Of a stretch of DNA of 64,000 bases, positions 22,812-35,300 are shown piece by piece. The stretch's first letter is position 1. Each line of letters begins with the position of its first letter. Source of the stretch: Gavia stellata (lineage: Eukaryota > Chordata > Aves > Gaviiformes > Gaviidae); NCBI RefSeq assembly GCF_030936135.1, contig NC_082637.1:12103001-12167000 (forward strand), in the 5' to 3' direction. The position numbers and the translations under genes are program-made. The notes beneath the pieces are model-generated. The model was not told the DNA's origin. It saw only the letters and a program-made list of their open reading frames with translations, and did not search any database.

Positions 22812-22880
22812 CTCAGCGCGACGCCGCTTCCACGGCACCAGCAGCGGCGTCACACGCCTCCCAGCAGGCCGCGCGCGCGC
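22812..22880 (-). other. CREB3: Likely non-coding first exon of CREB3
   Basis: On the - strand GCGTCGCGCTGAG is followed by a GTGAGG donor at 22811/22810, inside the CpG island. The next supported acceptor on that strand is immediately before the CREB3 ATG at 20970. The upstream edge of the exon is a guess. Confidence 0.55.
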
Positions 22881-23329
22881 GCTCGGCGGCCCCGCCCCTC
22901 CCAGGGTGACGCGGCGGCGCGGGCGCCCATTGGCCGGTGGCGCGTGGGCGGCGGGAGCGCGCGGCGGGGCGGGAGCGCGCGGCGGCAGCCGCCGTGGGCC
23001 GGGGCGGGGGGGGGGTTGCGGCCCGGGGCGCCCGCGGGGCCGCCGGGGTGTGCGGGCCCCGGGGGTGCGCCGGGCTGGGCTTAGCCGGGCCGGGAGGAGG
23101 CCCGAGGGTGCGAGCAGCGGGCAGAGCACGGCCCTGGGGTGCTGGCGCTGAGCCGTGCCCGGCCCTGGGGCGCAGGGCGGTGCTGCGCGGGGCCCGGGCA
23201 GTGCATACCCCGGGGCGTGCGGCCGGGATGCTGCGGGGGGGGGGGCGGGAACCGGGCGGAGCGCAGTCCCAGGGTGCCGAGCCGAGTCGCCCGGCGGCGG
23301 GCGGTCCTAGGCGCATGCGCGGCGGGGGA

Positions 23330-23411
23330 GGTGGGGGGCGGGAGGCGAGCGGTGCCGCCCCGCTCCGCACAGCCTCGGCGCGGCCGCCGCGCTGCTCCTG
23401 CCCGCGCACAG
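23330..23411 (+). other. TLN1: Likely non-coding first exon of TLN1
   Basis: CCCGCGCACAG is followed by a GTACGG donor at 23412, inside the CpG island. The following acceptor is at 29338-29339, 24 bases before the talin start codon. The 5' edge is uncertain. Mammalian TLN1 also starts with a non-coding exon. Confidence 0.55.
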
Positions 23412-24457
23412 GTACGGGGACGGGGGAGACACGGGGTCTCGGTAACGGGGAGGGGGGCGCGAAGCACGTGGTGCCGGTGACCGGCAACGCCCTGGCTCCC
23501 GGGGGGCTGCCGGAAGCGGATGTCCCGGAGGGCGCCCCCCCTCCCCCCCCCCTTCCCGGTCACCGGGGGGCGTAGGGAGGAGCAGCGTTCCGGTTACCGG
23601 GGCCTCCCTGCTCCCACCGGGGCGCCTCCGCCGGGCTGCGGTGACCCAGGGACTTCCGGGGGCCGGTCACGCCTTGGCCTGGTTTTGGGGTTCGCCCCAT
23701 CGCCCCGGGGCTGGCGGCACCCGAGCACCGACACCCCCCGCGGCAGCATGGGCAGGCACGGCCGGGCCGGGCCTGGCCCCGTTAACCGCGGCCCTGTCCT
23801 TGCCCTGCCCCAAAATAGCCGCCGCCGCAGGCCTCGGCCCGAAGTCTCCGCTGGCAAGGCCCGGGCCAGCATCCCCGCCTCGGGCGTCCCCGGGGACCGA
23901 GCGGGAGCGGCCTGGCTGCGGCCACGGGCCCTCCAGCCGGGGCGGGGCGGGGGGGGGGTGAGCTTTGGTGCCGGCCGGGCTCGGCGGCGAAGCGTTCCCC
24001 CTGCCCTTCCTGCCCACCCTGCCGGTACGCGGCGGGGGGGAAGCGAGTGGGAAGGGTGTCTCCAGCCCGCGGCGCGGTTTTGGGTGGGGACGCTGGAGGA
24101 CACGCTCTGCACGGCTGCGCCGCGGCCCGGGGAGATTCCCCCCCCCCGGCCCGGCAGCTCCCGCCGATTATCCCAGGATGGACAAAACTGGTCGTGGGAC
24201 CCCGGGACGGGGCGCTGGGGTGGGGCGCGTGGGGCTGGGGTGGGTGCTGTGGGGCAGGGCTGACCCCCATCGGGGAAAAGCGTGGGTCCCCACCGTGCCC
24301 CGGCTGGAGCAGCTAACCGGGCGAGGGAGACCCTGCCCCATCCTCTGCCCGCTCCCTGACGGACCCTGCCCGCGCCCCTGCGAGCTCCCCGGCCCTTTGA
24401 ATCTGCCGGCAGGATGTCTACATGCTTCTGCCGTGGCTTCATCGCTGCCTGTTAGAC

Positions 24458-24467
24458 CCATATTTGG
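24458..24467. promoter_or_regulatory. CArG box (SRF site) in TLN1 intron 1
   Basis: CCATATTTGG is an exact match to CC(A/T)6GG, the serum response factor core. It lies about 1.05 kb after the presumed first exon, in an AT-rich pocket at the edge of the CpG island. Cytoskeletal and focal-adhesion genes are the typical SRF/MRTF targets. Confidence 0.5.
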
Positions 24468-26150
24468 TAGTAATAATTGTTTACTCCCTTCTCCTCTCTC
24501 CCTGAGCCTTGCTGCTGAGAAGGGGAGGGGACATATTTCGGGGATCTGTAGCTTTGCCGGAGCCTGCGGATTGCCCGGTAAAGGATCTGAAACCCCACCC
24601 TGCAGTCCATGGGGTGAAACCCCCCAAGTGCTAAGTGAGGAGGCGGTGGTGCGCACCGGCCGAGCGCGCGGCTTGCTTGCCAAACGGCAGTGGCAGGAGC
24701 TTGGTGCATCCCAAAGTGGCGCGTCCTGGCAGATTTGGGGAAGGGGGGTGGGAAGGTTGGGGAAGAGGGAACAGGGACCTGCAGGGTGCCCTCCTTCTTA
24801 GAGGTGAGCTTTGCCAACTGCCGGGCAGAGAGATGTCCCCCAAAACTTGGCTGCGCTCTCCTCTCTCTTTCCCCTTTCTGCCTGGCTGGCAGCATGGCGG
24901 CAGGCGAGTTGCTTGCCCTGGCAAGCATGGGGGCCCGGATCAGGGCACCTGGTGGTCTCCAGAGGCCATGGAGGTGCCCACTGCACTCCAAGCACTGCTT
25001 TTGGGGTGCTGTGCCAAAGGGCCAGCTCACTAAGGATGCGGGAGAGGCTGTGGATGGAGGGGCCAGCCAAGCGTGCCATCCTCCTGCCCTTGCTCACCCC
25101 TGTGCCTGCCTTGGCAGTGGGTAGTCCGGGGTGCTGCTGTTTGTGCCCCTTGCCCTCAGACGTGAGGGGATGCCTCGCAGGGGCAGACAGGCCTGCGGAT
25201 GTGTGGGAAACACCACCAGTTAGTGGCCAGAGCTGCTTCACCTCAGCGTGGGTGAGCAGGCAGGCAGGCTGCAGCTATGATCCCACCCCCCATCCCCTGC
25301 CCATTTCCCATGCCAAGCAGGGCTGCCCTCCCTGTGGAGGCAAGAGGATGCTCCCACCCCAGCTGTGGGTAATGTGGGGTGCCATGGGGCTGGGCTCGCC
25401 GGCTGCTCACGCTCCCCAGGAGCAAGCTCGGCCTCAGCTGGAAGAAACCGTCTTCCCATCCAACATGGACGTGCAGCTGGGAAAGAGGAACCAGGCTGAA
25501 TCGGCTCGGCAGTGTGCAGCACCGTCACTGGCTGGGGCTGCCGGCTCAGCCTTCCCGTTGGCACGGGGCTGAGCAGCCCATGCCTCCAGTGCCTGCTGTA
25601 GCTGTGTATACTGGTCCCATACTGGAGAACCCAGCCAGAGCTGGGTCCAGCTTCTTACTGCATTAACTTTTGACCCCTTTCACTGTGCTGTTGTGCGGGC
25701 ACTGGTGTGCTGGCAAAGCCAGCACTGGCAGGCATCACGGTGGCCTGGTACCTGCCTGGCTGTGCCGGAGGCCGCGCTGTCCAGGCTGGCAGCCCCGTGT
25801 CTGCAGAAAACCCCGGCAGTGGGGTGGTTTGCAGCTGATAAAGCTTCCTGTGGCCAGCTCCCAGTCTGGGGGTGGTCCGGCGTGGGGCCTTTCCCAAGTG
25901 AAATTTGGCATTGCTGTGAAAAACCCCAAACCCAACAAACCCAGACCTCATCCGGAGTCTCCCTTAGAAAGAGCATGTTAAAAATGCGAAGTTGTTGTGT
26001 TTGAAGATTTGCAGCTTGTTCTGGAAACTCGCCATGAGCGTGCCATCAGGCTGCTATCGAATTTTAGTTGATTTTTTTTTTTTTAAAGATATAAAACCTC
26101 CTCTGTAACCGTTCTCGCAGCACTAAACTCACCCGATACAAATATAGCAG

Positions 26151-26164
26151 TTACGTCACGTGAC
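26151..26164. promoter_or_regulatory. Overlapping CRE-like and CLEAR/E-box sites in TLN1 intron 1
   Basis: TTACGTCA (26151-26158) overlaps GTCACGTGAC (26155-26164). The second is the perfect ten-base palindrome known as the CLEAR element bound by TFEB, TFE3 and MITF. Seen directly; function is inferred. Confidence 0.5.
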
Positions 26165-29100
26165 GGAAAACTCGCTCTCAGTGGTCCCGGCAATGACGCA
26201 GTGGTTCCTCGGGCCAGGACGACGCTGCCTGCCCGCAGCCGTACCTGCCTGCGCTGCCTCTGCCTTTCAGCAGGGCCCGGAGATCTCCACCACCATGATG
26301 GTTTTGATCACCTAGTGCAGAGTGAGATGGAGGCAGCCAGGACGGCTCCCGAGGGGGTGGAACCCCATCAAGAAACACCCCCTCTTCATTCTGGGATCAG
26401 CTCAGGAGCATGCTCATGGTTCAGAGGGTTGCACGCAGCTTGCCATGAAATGCAGAAGTGTGTTAATCTGGCTGCTGGCTGGCCGGCTCGCTGCTGCAGT
26501 GCCTTATCTGCCTTTGCATACCGACAACCAATTGAGAACGGGTTTGCTTGCTCTGGAGGCGAGCCAGCACAGAAATTTGGTGTGTGTTCATCGAGACTTG
26601 GTTTGTTTGGGTTTTTTTTTTTTTCTTTCCAGAGGGACAGCTTGAATTTCACTGTCCTTTTCTCTTATTTTTCTGGTTTGCAGCACCGGGCTCCCACGCT
26701 GTCTCTTCCCTTATGTCTAGTCCGGCTTTTCCTATCCCACGTGGTACCCAGAGGGGAGAGGTCCACGGGGCATGAGCCCTGTGTTGGTGCTCTTGCAGGA
26801 GGAAGCAGATTTGCAAACCCCATGTGATTAATTGCCACGTTTGCTGACAAATTTCTCCAGTGTTTGAGGAGGTGCACTTCTTATGCAGCGGAGAGCATTT
26901 CTGCTTTAGACATGTATGTCAACAAAGTTCAGCTGCTGGAGCCCAAACTGTTTCCATAGAATATGGGAATTAAAATGAACTATCTCCCTTTCCTCTGAGG
27001 GCTTCCTTGATGTCCTGAGCGCCTTCCTTGCCGAGCTGTCTCATTTTCTAAGAGCTCGGGAATGGGGAGGCTTGAGCAGTCATCCTTCTGCCGGGACTTG
27101 GGAAGTGTAGTGGCCCCTGTGAAGGGTGTGCTAAGGGGGTGCCTCTGGCATAGCACCTGATTTTGGGTGGCTTTGGGAGGGCAAGAGAAGGCTGCAGAAA
27201 TGTCTGGGCGTGGTCTGGCTCCTCTCGGTTCCTCTCTGCTGTCTGGCATCCTCCCCTCCCCTTCCTCCATGGTCTCTGACCTTGTTCTGTCAGTAGCATG
27301 TTCTCCTTTTCCTGTGGAGGGGCGGAAAGCAGCTTTATGCTCAACTCAATAATATTTTTAGATCTAGAGAAGATGGCCTGGTGACCGCAGCAGCCTGCCC
27401 TGTGTATAAAATATTTGGGAAGCCCTTTCTACGGCAGGGTGTTCCTCATCCCTTCAGCTCCACAGCTTTGCTGGTGCTTCCGGATGGATGGCAATGGCAC
27501 AAGCGGGCACCTCCGCCACCTCCTTCCTGCTCCGGACCTGAAATGCATTTCATTCCTCGTCAGCGGAGCCAGTGGGGGCTGCGGGCCTCCGCAGAAACAT
27601 TGCCGAACGGCTCAGGAATGCAGAGCTGGAGCCGCTCCATGTGCTGGCGGAGGCAGCACGCTCCTCCATCCCTGCCTCCCTCCCCGCACCACCAGCATGG
27701 CTTTATGGCTCTGCAGGAGCAGGACCCCTGCCGTATCACTCACTCCTGGCCAAAATTGGATGTAGGAGCTTTTTATCCATCACAGATCCTGCCCCTAGCC
27801 CACTCGGGTCGGTGGTTGGGAGCAGCCAGCACCGGTGTACTCCCTTCCGCGGGGAATCGGAGCTGGCAGCACCAGGCAGGGATGCACAGGCTTGCTGCAT
27901 GCCACTGCAGTGCACAGCAGGCAAGGGAGACTGCCAGCAAGCCTTGTCCAAGAACCTTCCTGGGCCAGGCTGATGATGCACATGGCCAGCAACCTTTCCC
28001 TGACAGCCATAATAGGAGGCCTGGTAGGAGAAAAATCAATCTAAAAGAGAACAAGCAGATATGGTGCATCCCACCAGTCCTCTTGCATCCTCCCACCAGC
28101 TGGGGTTTAAGGACAAGGCGGCCTGCATCAAGGCAGAGCAGGAGACTCCTTCCCCACGAAGGAGGGGACAGGAAAAGGGATGTCACTGCTGGAGAGTGTC
28201 GGCTTGGGGCCAGCTGGGGACTGGGGATGCTGAGAAGGGCAGGGAGAAGGACCCAGCGTAGGGACACTGACTGGTGCAGCAACCTGGGAAAGAGCTGAAA
28301 GCTGCTGCACGGGGGGCAAACCCAAAGGAATGGGCTTTACAAACCCTACAAGCTGCAGCAGGCAAGCAGGGGGCTTATTTACAACCTCCTTTTATTTTTG
28401 TCATTTATTTCCCAATTTGCTCCGCTGTAAGAATATCATCATTTTAATTATTATTAAACCTGGTGTGGCAGAGCCCTGTTGAGAAGTACTTGCTCTGAAG
28501 CTGATCTGTGCAATCCTTCAAGCCTGAGGCTGATCCTTCAAGCTGGACCCAGCTTGGGGCCTGTTTCAGATAGCGTGATGCAGCTCTCGTGTGCCCTTGC
28601 AGTGAGACCTGCAGCGGCTGGTCCCTTGCCCTCCTTCGCATCATCCTGTGCAGGGGTTCCCCAGCCCTGGGTTTGTGCAGCAGCTGCTGTCGTAGAACCC
28701 GATCTCTGAGCGCTCACTCAGTGTGAGTGCTGCTTTCACCAGGTAATTATTTTTAACAGGCAGGTTCGGTGCCTGGTGCCCTTATCTCGCCTCCCCAAGC
28801 GGCTCCGGGCTTTTCCGTCCCTCCGGGTCAGTCTGTGCTCAGGCTGCTAGCTCAGCACCATCCACTGATGACATGGGGGGCCCTGATAGCCAGGGCAGGG
28901 CCCTGCCAGTTCCGGGTCAAAGCTTGGTTTTCCTCTTGTGGCTTCTGTGTCATGGCAGGTTTAATTATAACCACATCTGTCGTGCTCTCCCAGCTTATCT
29001 CACGTGCTCTCGCACGCTTGCTTCCTCCTCGCTGGCAGTGTCTCTGCCGGGTACCAGCTACTGTTGCTCCCACGGGTGAGCAGACTTTGGGACCTTGGGA

Positions 29101-29339
29101 CAAGGAGGCAAGGGTCCCAACGCTGGCCAGAGACCCTGGGGTCAGCACAGGGCTGGAAAGCAGGACCCCTTTGCAAGCCTGCCAGTACGGGGTGCAGCCC
29201 TTGCTTGGCACTAGAAGCTGAGTCCCAGCTTTTGGGAAGCAAAGGTGCTGCCAGAAGGGAGGAGGAGGAAGGACCCTGCACGCTGGAGGGGCCAGCAGTC
29301 ACAGCTAACCCATCTGTCTCCTCCAGCAGGTGACGCAGG

Positions 29340-32300
29340 AGTGGGGACAGCCCAGCCGCCACCATGGTCGCCCTCTCGCTGAAAATCAGCATTGGCAATG
29401 TGGTGAAGACGATGCAGTTTGAGCCCTCCACCATGGTGTACGACGCCTGCCGGATGATCCGTGAGCGGGTGCCCGAGGCCCAGATGGGACAGCGTAAGTC
29501 CACAGTGGGGCTGGCTGCCCTGCCAGGGCCACCCCAGCTTAGCTCCCGGCATTTCACTGGTCTCCCTTTCCTCTCCTGTCTCTGTGCCCATCTGGGCTTT
29601 CCCAGAGCAGTGGGGGGTTGGGGGTGGCAAGGTCCAAGTGCTCCTGCTCAGTTGAGGCAAGGGGCTGAGCTCTTTGGGCTCCGTCTTCAACACCTCAGAA
29701 GAAATTTGGGGGGTTGGAAGGTAGGAAACCACATTTGGAAGTTAAATACTTGTCAAGCTCTTTGAGCCTGCTGCCATTTCTGTCTCTGCTCCTCTCTCCT
29801 ACTTGCATTAATCACCGATAGCCAGGACTAGGTGGGTTTAAACAATTGCAGGGATCGTAGTGAGCGTTACTAAACCATTTAAGTCAATTTCTCCTTTCTT
29901 GGGGGGTATATAGTGCTCCATTGTGTCTGTCCCCTGTCAGCAGCTCTCTGCGAGACCCGTGCTGGTGCTCCATTACCTCGCTAAGCCTTCTTAGCTCTAA
30001 TATTTCCCTGCTGCCGCCAGGCTCAAAATTAAGCTTATGGCTCATGAGCTCATGATATGACTCACGCCCATGCGGATGTGGCCTATCCCCAGCGTGGCTG
30101 GTGGGGCTGGAGCACTGGGACGTCTTCCTGGGGGCTTTCCTGGGTCTCTGCCACCTCCGAAAGTGGCTGTACCACAGGGGAGAGGCAGCAAACAGGAGGT
30201 CAGGAGTCGTGGGAAGAGGAGGGGGAGTGCAGCGACATCTGGGAGCAGCAAATTCCTCAAGGATGAAAGGAAATGCCTTCTCATGCCATGCCCGGCTGGT
30301 CAGCCGTCCGGCGGACCACGGCTTTCAGTTTCGGAGAGGGACTGGATGTTTATGTGGATGCGGGGCTGTAGCCATGTTGGAGGGAGCATTGCATTTCCTG
30401 CTCCTGGACGTGAGCCAGCCTGCTTATAAAAAAAAGACAAGGGGAAAGCCTTAAAGGGAACTGCTTATTCCCAAGTTCCTTTTCAGTTGCTCACAGCTTT
30501 TCTTTTCCTATCAGTTCCTTGCAGCTTTTGTTTCTCTTTGCTCTCCTTACCCAGTGGCACTTGGGGGTCCCTTTTTGAGCTGCCCTGTCTTTTTGTCACA
30601 GGCTGGGGAAGCTTCTGTGTAGGTTTCCAGCTCTGCTCTTGCTCTGTCTCAGGAAGCGCCTCTCCCTGCCCAAGTTATGAATCTGGGGCAAGCTGCTCAG
30701 TTTTCAGTGCTTTAGTGTTATCCCCTTGGAATTTGCTTTGAAAATAGTTGTGTTGGTTTTTTTCTAATTTAAAAATAAAATGGCAAGCTTCCGTGATTTT
30801 TCTGCTCCCTGTTTAGTAGGATCCTAACAACAGTGCTAGCCAGGCAGGAGCTGGGCGGCTCAGGAATTTGTCCCTCCCCACAGAGAGCTGCCAACAAGAT
30901 GACTATTATAAACTTCGCAGCCAGCCAAGACAGCCTGGGGCGCAGGGTTGTTGGAAAGGTGGGGAAGGACCTTTCCCAGGGCAAAGCCAGGCGTGGTCCT
31001 GGTCTCTTGCAGCATGAAAACGGGGCTATCCCTGTGGGTCCGAGCTGGGGTGCCACTGCCCAGGCTCCAGCAGCAGCACTTTCGCTGGGTACCCCAGCCC
31101 TGAGGGAGCAGGATTTGGCGAACAGCACTTTTTCACCACCTCTGAGACTTTGTAAGCCTTGATCCCATCCTCCTTCAGCCTCCTCCTCCCCAAATGTAGG
31201 AGTCCCAACTTCTTTAGTCCCTCACACCAAAGCTCCATCATTTAAGTTGTCTCTCTCTGTATCTTTTCAAACTCTGGTGTGTCCTCCTGGGGAGGTGCAG
31301 ACCACACCACCGCAGAGTACGCAAAAGTGTGGATGTGCCTAGGTTTTGCAGACCAGTTCCCAGCACCCCTCCTGGTGATGACCAGTGTTTTACTACCTTG
31401 CTTTGGCTGCTGCTACATGTTGCATTGAAGATTTCAGAGAGCTGTCAACCACAACTCCAAGCTTTTCCTTCTGTTGTGACTGTCAGTTCCAAGTTCTGCA
31501 TTGCGTAGGCATGCTTCAGATGATTTTTTCCATAGATAACTATGGTAAAACATGTAGCTTGAAGCTTGCTTCCCAGCTTTTTGCCCACTCATTAGGTTTA
31601 GACTCCAGAGTTCACAGTGCTGCTGTGTTTCATGCATTGGGCTGCACCGATGCACATCCCTGGGTGCAGGCTGGCATCTTTGTGTCCCTGTCCTGCTCAG
31701 GATTAGCCTGGCAGAGACCTTTACCTGTTTTTCAGCCAATGATTTTGGGCTGTTCCTCTCGGATGAAGATCCAAAGAAAGGCATCTGGCTGGAGGCTGGG
31801 AAGGCTCTGGACTACTACATGCTTCGCAATGGGGTAAGCATCCATCCCGCATCCTTCCAGCTGGTACCCGCCTTGGCTTTGCAGTTGGATGTGCCTGCAG
31901 CGTGGAGACGATGTGGGTGCCTGTCCTGCTGCCTTGCATTGGGCCCCACAGCACCCCATGTCCTCCCCCCCAACTGCACTGGGGAGAGGGAGCTGTTGGC
32001 CTGATGGTGGGTTGCGGGTGCCCTGTGCCGGTGCCACTGCTGGGACCTGTGCCCACAGGACACCATGGAGTACAAGAAGAAGCAGCGGCCCCTGAAGATC
32101 CGCATGCTGGATGGGACAGTGAAAACGGTGATGGTGGATGACTCCAAAACAGTCACAGACATGCTCATGACAATCTGTGCCCGGATCGGTGAGAGGACGG
32201 GGCAGCAACAGGGGGGAGGAAGGGAGGTGGGGAGAGATGGCAGCATCTGATGGGCGTGCTGGGGGAGTGGCAGCAGCTCTGCAGTGGATTGGCCTGGCAG

Positions 32301-35300
32301 CAGGGATGTCCGAGGGGTGCATGACAAGGGGGAGGGGACACTACTCTGCACTGCTGCATCACTCCAGGCTCTGTATTTGGCAGCAATGTCGTGCTGAGCT
32401 TGGTCCTCTGCTCTGCTGCAGGCATCACCAACTACGATGAGTACTCGCTTGTTCGGGAGATTATGGAGGAGAAGAAGGAGGAGGTTACCGGCACCCTCAA
32501 GAAAGACAAGACCCTGCTGCGAGACGAGAAGAAGATGGAGAAGCTCAAGCAGAAGTTGCACACAGATGATGAATGTACGTGCCTGCACATGCTGGGGTCA
32601 GGGTCAGCCCATGCTGAGAGCAGCGGAGAGGGGAGCAGGAACCCCTGCAAGGGGAAGACCCAATGCAGGGGAGCAGAGGTGACAGTGGAGAGGGCTGTGG
32701 CGAGGGCACATGTGCCCCCACTCCCTGAAGTATCTCCAGCTTGGAGGCTCAGGGCAGAGGAGTGAGAGCTGGGGTGCACCAGACGGGCACCTATTTCTTG
32801 CTCTGCGTGAGCAGCCCCAGGGCTGGGACTGACCCTGCCTGGGGGCCCATCCCTGCTCACACCCTGGTGTTGCCTACAGTGAATTGGCTGGACCACGGCC
32901 GGACCCTGCGCGAGCAAGGCATTGATGACAATGAAACGCTGCTGCTGCGGCGCAAGTTCTTCTACTCTGACCAGAACGTGGACTCACGAGATCCTGTACA
33001 GCTCAACCTGCTCTACGTGCAGGTACAGCTCACCAGAGTGCCTAGCTCCGCTACCCCATGCCAGCCTCCTGCCAGGGCTGGTGACTGAGAGTTTTGGCCA
33101 GGAGACACCACAAGGGGCACTTCAGGATGCCCAGTTATCTCCTGGGTAATAGCCAATGCTGGCAATCCCCACCCTGCCCCCTGCGTACTCCAGAGCTTCG
33201 AGGGGATCCTGTGTCTCCTCTGCCTGGTAGGAACCATCCTGAAGTCCTGCTGCTGTTCCTCTCCCAGGCATGGTGATGGTACCTGTAGGGGATAGCCTGC
33301 CCCTAGATCCTCCTGTTTTTCATGGCCACTTCTTTTCTGTCTGGAAAACAGGTCCTGCCCAGTGTGGAGGGGAGTGGTGTGGTGGTAGGGCTGCATGGTG
33401 GCCCAGCCCACGGCAGTGTCTTCTCTTTCCACACAGGCTCGTGACGACATCCTTAACGGTTCCCACCCCGTCTCCTTTGACAAAGCCTGCGAGTTTGCTG
33501 GCTACCAGTGCCAGATCCAGTTTGGGCCGCACAATGAGCAGAAGCACAAGCCAGGCTTTCTGGAGTGAGTGTCGTGGGGAGCCCCAGGTGGCCTGAGCAG
33601 CTTGGCAGTACCCAACATCGTGCCAGCACATGGGGCTGGGGGGAGGCAGTTGCCTCTGGTGTGACCCCTCTCTTCCCTGCAGCACAGATCCCAAGCATGG
33701 AGGTCCACGCTGGCTGCAAGCGGTGCCAGCCCCTCATCCTGTCCCTCTAGCACCCCCCAGGACATACAGGCAGCTCTCATGGGGGGGGCTGCAGCACTTC
33801 GTACAGTCTCCCCTGATGCCGTGCGAGAGGCTGCATCCTTAGCACCTCCACCCCATTCTCAGCAGGGCAGCTCCTGGGGCAGCTTTCATTACTGCAGCAA
33901 CCTCTCCCACATACTTCCTGCTCCCAAAAATTCCCAGCCCGTGCCCTGGCAGGGGTTTGTCCAAGGCTCTGGGTTGGGCGTCTGTGTAGTCAAAGACAAA
34001 CGCTGGCTTCAGGCTCTGCTGCTAACAGCTGGCTTGGCTGTCTCTTGGCAGACTCAAGGATTTCCTGCCCAAGGAGTACATCAAGCAGAAAGGGGAGCGC
34101 AAGATCTTCATGGTACGTGCAGGGGGGGTGTTGAGACCTGGGCTTCTTGTTCCTCCTCGCCAAAGGCTGAGGCTGCTCACGTCTCTGGAGGCAATACGTA
34201 GCAGCTTGGTGGGTGAGAAACAGGAGCAGGAAGCTGTAGGTGATCAGACAAGACAGCTCCTGAGGTCCCAGAGGTCAGAGGGATGCTGTAGCAGGGGCAG
34301 GGGATGCAGTGGGGTGGGGAGAACCTTGAAAGGCTGTGACAGGGTGATGGTGGCACAGCCCAGGGGACCATGAAACTAGCATGATGTTCTCTTTCCTGTT
34401 GCAGGCCCACAAGAACTGCGGGAACATGAGCGAGATTGAGGCCAAAGTTCGCTATGTGAAACTTGCCCGTTCCCTCAAGACCTATGGGGTCTCTTTCTTC
34501 TTGGTCAAGGTAGAGCAGCGGCTCCCCCCAGTCCCACCTCTCACCTCTCACTGGCCAAAATTCCTCTTCTTCAGCATCCCTCCGTCTGTCATGTCTCCAG
34601 CCGCTACTCCTCAGTCCACACTGCTCCAGATTTCCCTGCATCTCCACTGTCTGCCTCTCCTTCTTCTTGCCTTTCCATGGACACTACCTTCCCACTTCTG
34701 GGTTCATGCTTTTTCTCATTTTCAAGCCCATGTCATGGTTGTGGCCACCAGAAAGTGTGGCCTTGGGGGTGTCTGGTAGCCCCATCAGGCCTCTGCCTGG
34801 ACAGATCCCTCCTGGGGACAGCCCGTAACCCTTCTTTTGCGGCCCGCAGGAGAAGATGAAGGGGAAGAACAAGCTGGTGCCACGACTGCTGGGGATCACC
34901 AAGGAATGTGTGATGCGCGTGGACGAGAAGACCAAGGAAGTGATTCAGGAGTGGAGCCTGACCAACATCAAGCGTTGGGCGGCCTCGCCCAAGAGCTTCA
35001 CCCTGGTAGGGGCCAGCCCTGGTCCTCCACCCCCTCTCCCTGGTGGTGCCCCTGTAGGGGCTGCTCTCATGCCAACCCCTCTCTTGGGTATTGCCCCGTG
35101 GTGGGACAGCCTTGCCCTCCTCTGGTGCCTCTCCTGGCTGCTGTTTCGGAGGCTGGTGCTTGGGCGCTTAGCACATACCAGAGGGGCTCAGGATGGCCTC
35201 CAGTGCCCTGCTCCGGTACCACCCTGTGCCCTGCCGTTGCAGGATTTTGGAGATTACCAGGACGGTTACTACTCGGTGCAGACGACGGAGGGGGAGCAGA

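Larger units (their letters stand above)
22490..24310. promoter_or_regulatory. CpG island spanning the CREB3/TLN1 bidirectional promoter
   Basis: Dense CpG with long G and C runs covers the head-to-head 5' ends. An ATTGG (CCAAT on the - strand) lies at 22929-22933 and a TGACG half-site near 22906, both just upstream of the CREB3 side. A perfect GCGCATGCGC NRF1-type palindrome at 23311-23320 lies on the TLN1 side. No TATA box is visible for either gene. Human CREB3 and TLN1 are likewise arranged head to head. Confidence 0.75.
23412..29339 (+). other. TLN1: TLN1 intron 1 (about 5.9 kb)
   Basis: A long first intron without recognisable coding exons. The first kilobase is CpG island. It contains a perfect CArG box (24458-24467) and a CLEAR palindrome overlapping a CRE-like site (26151-26164), listed separately. 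Open frames in it match no known protein. Confidence 0.65.

Noticed and set aside
22905-22935. ER-stress element (CCAAT-N9-CCACG) in the CREB3 promoter
   Set aside because: CCAAT is present on the - strand, but the second half reads CGCCG rather than CCACG.
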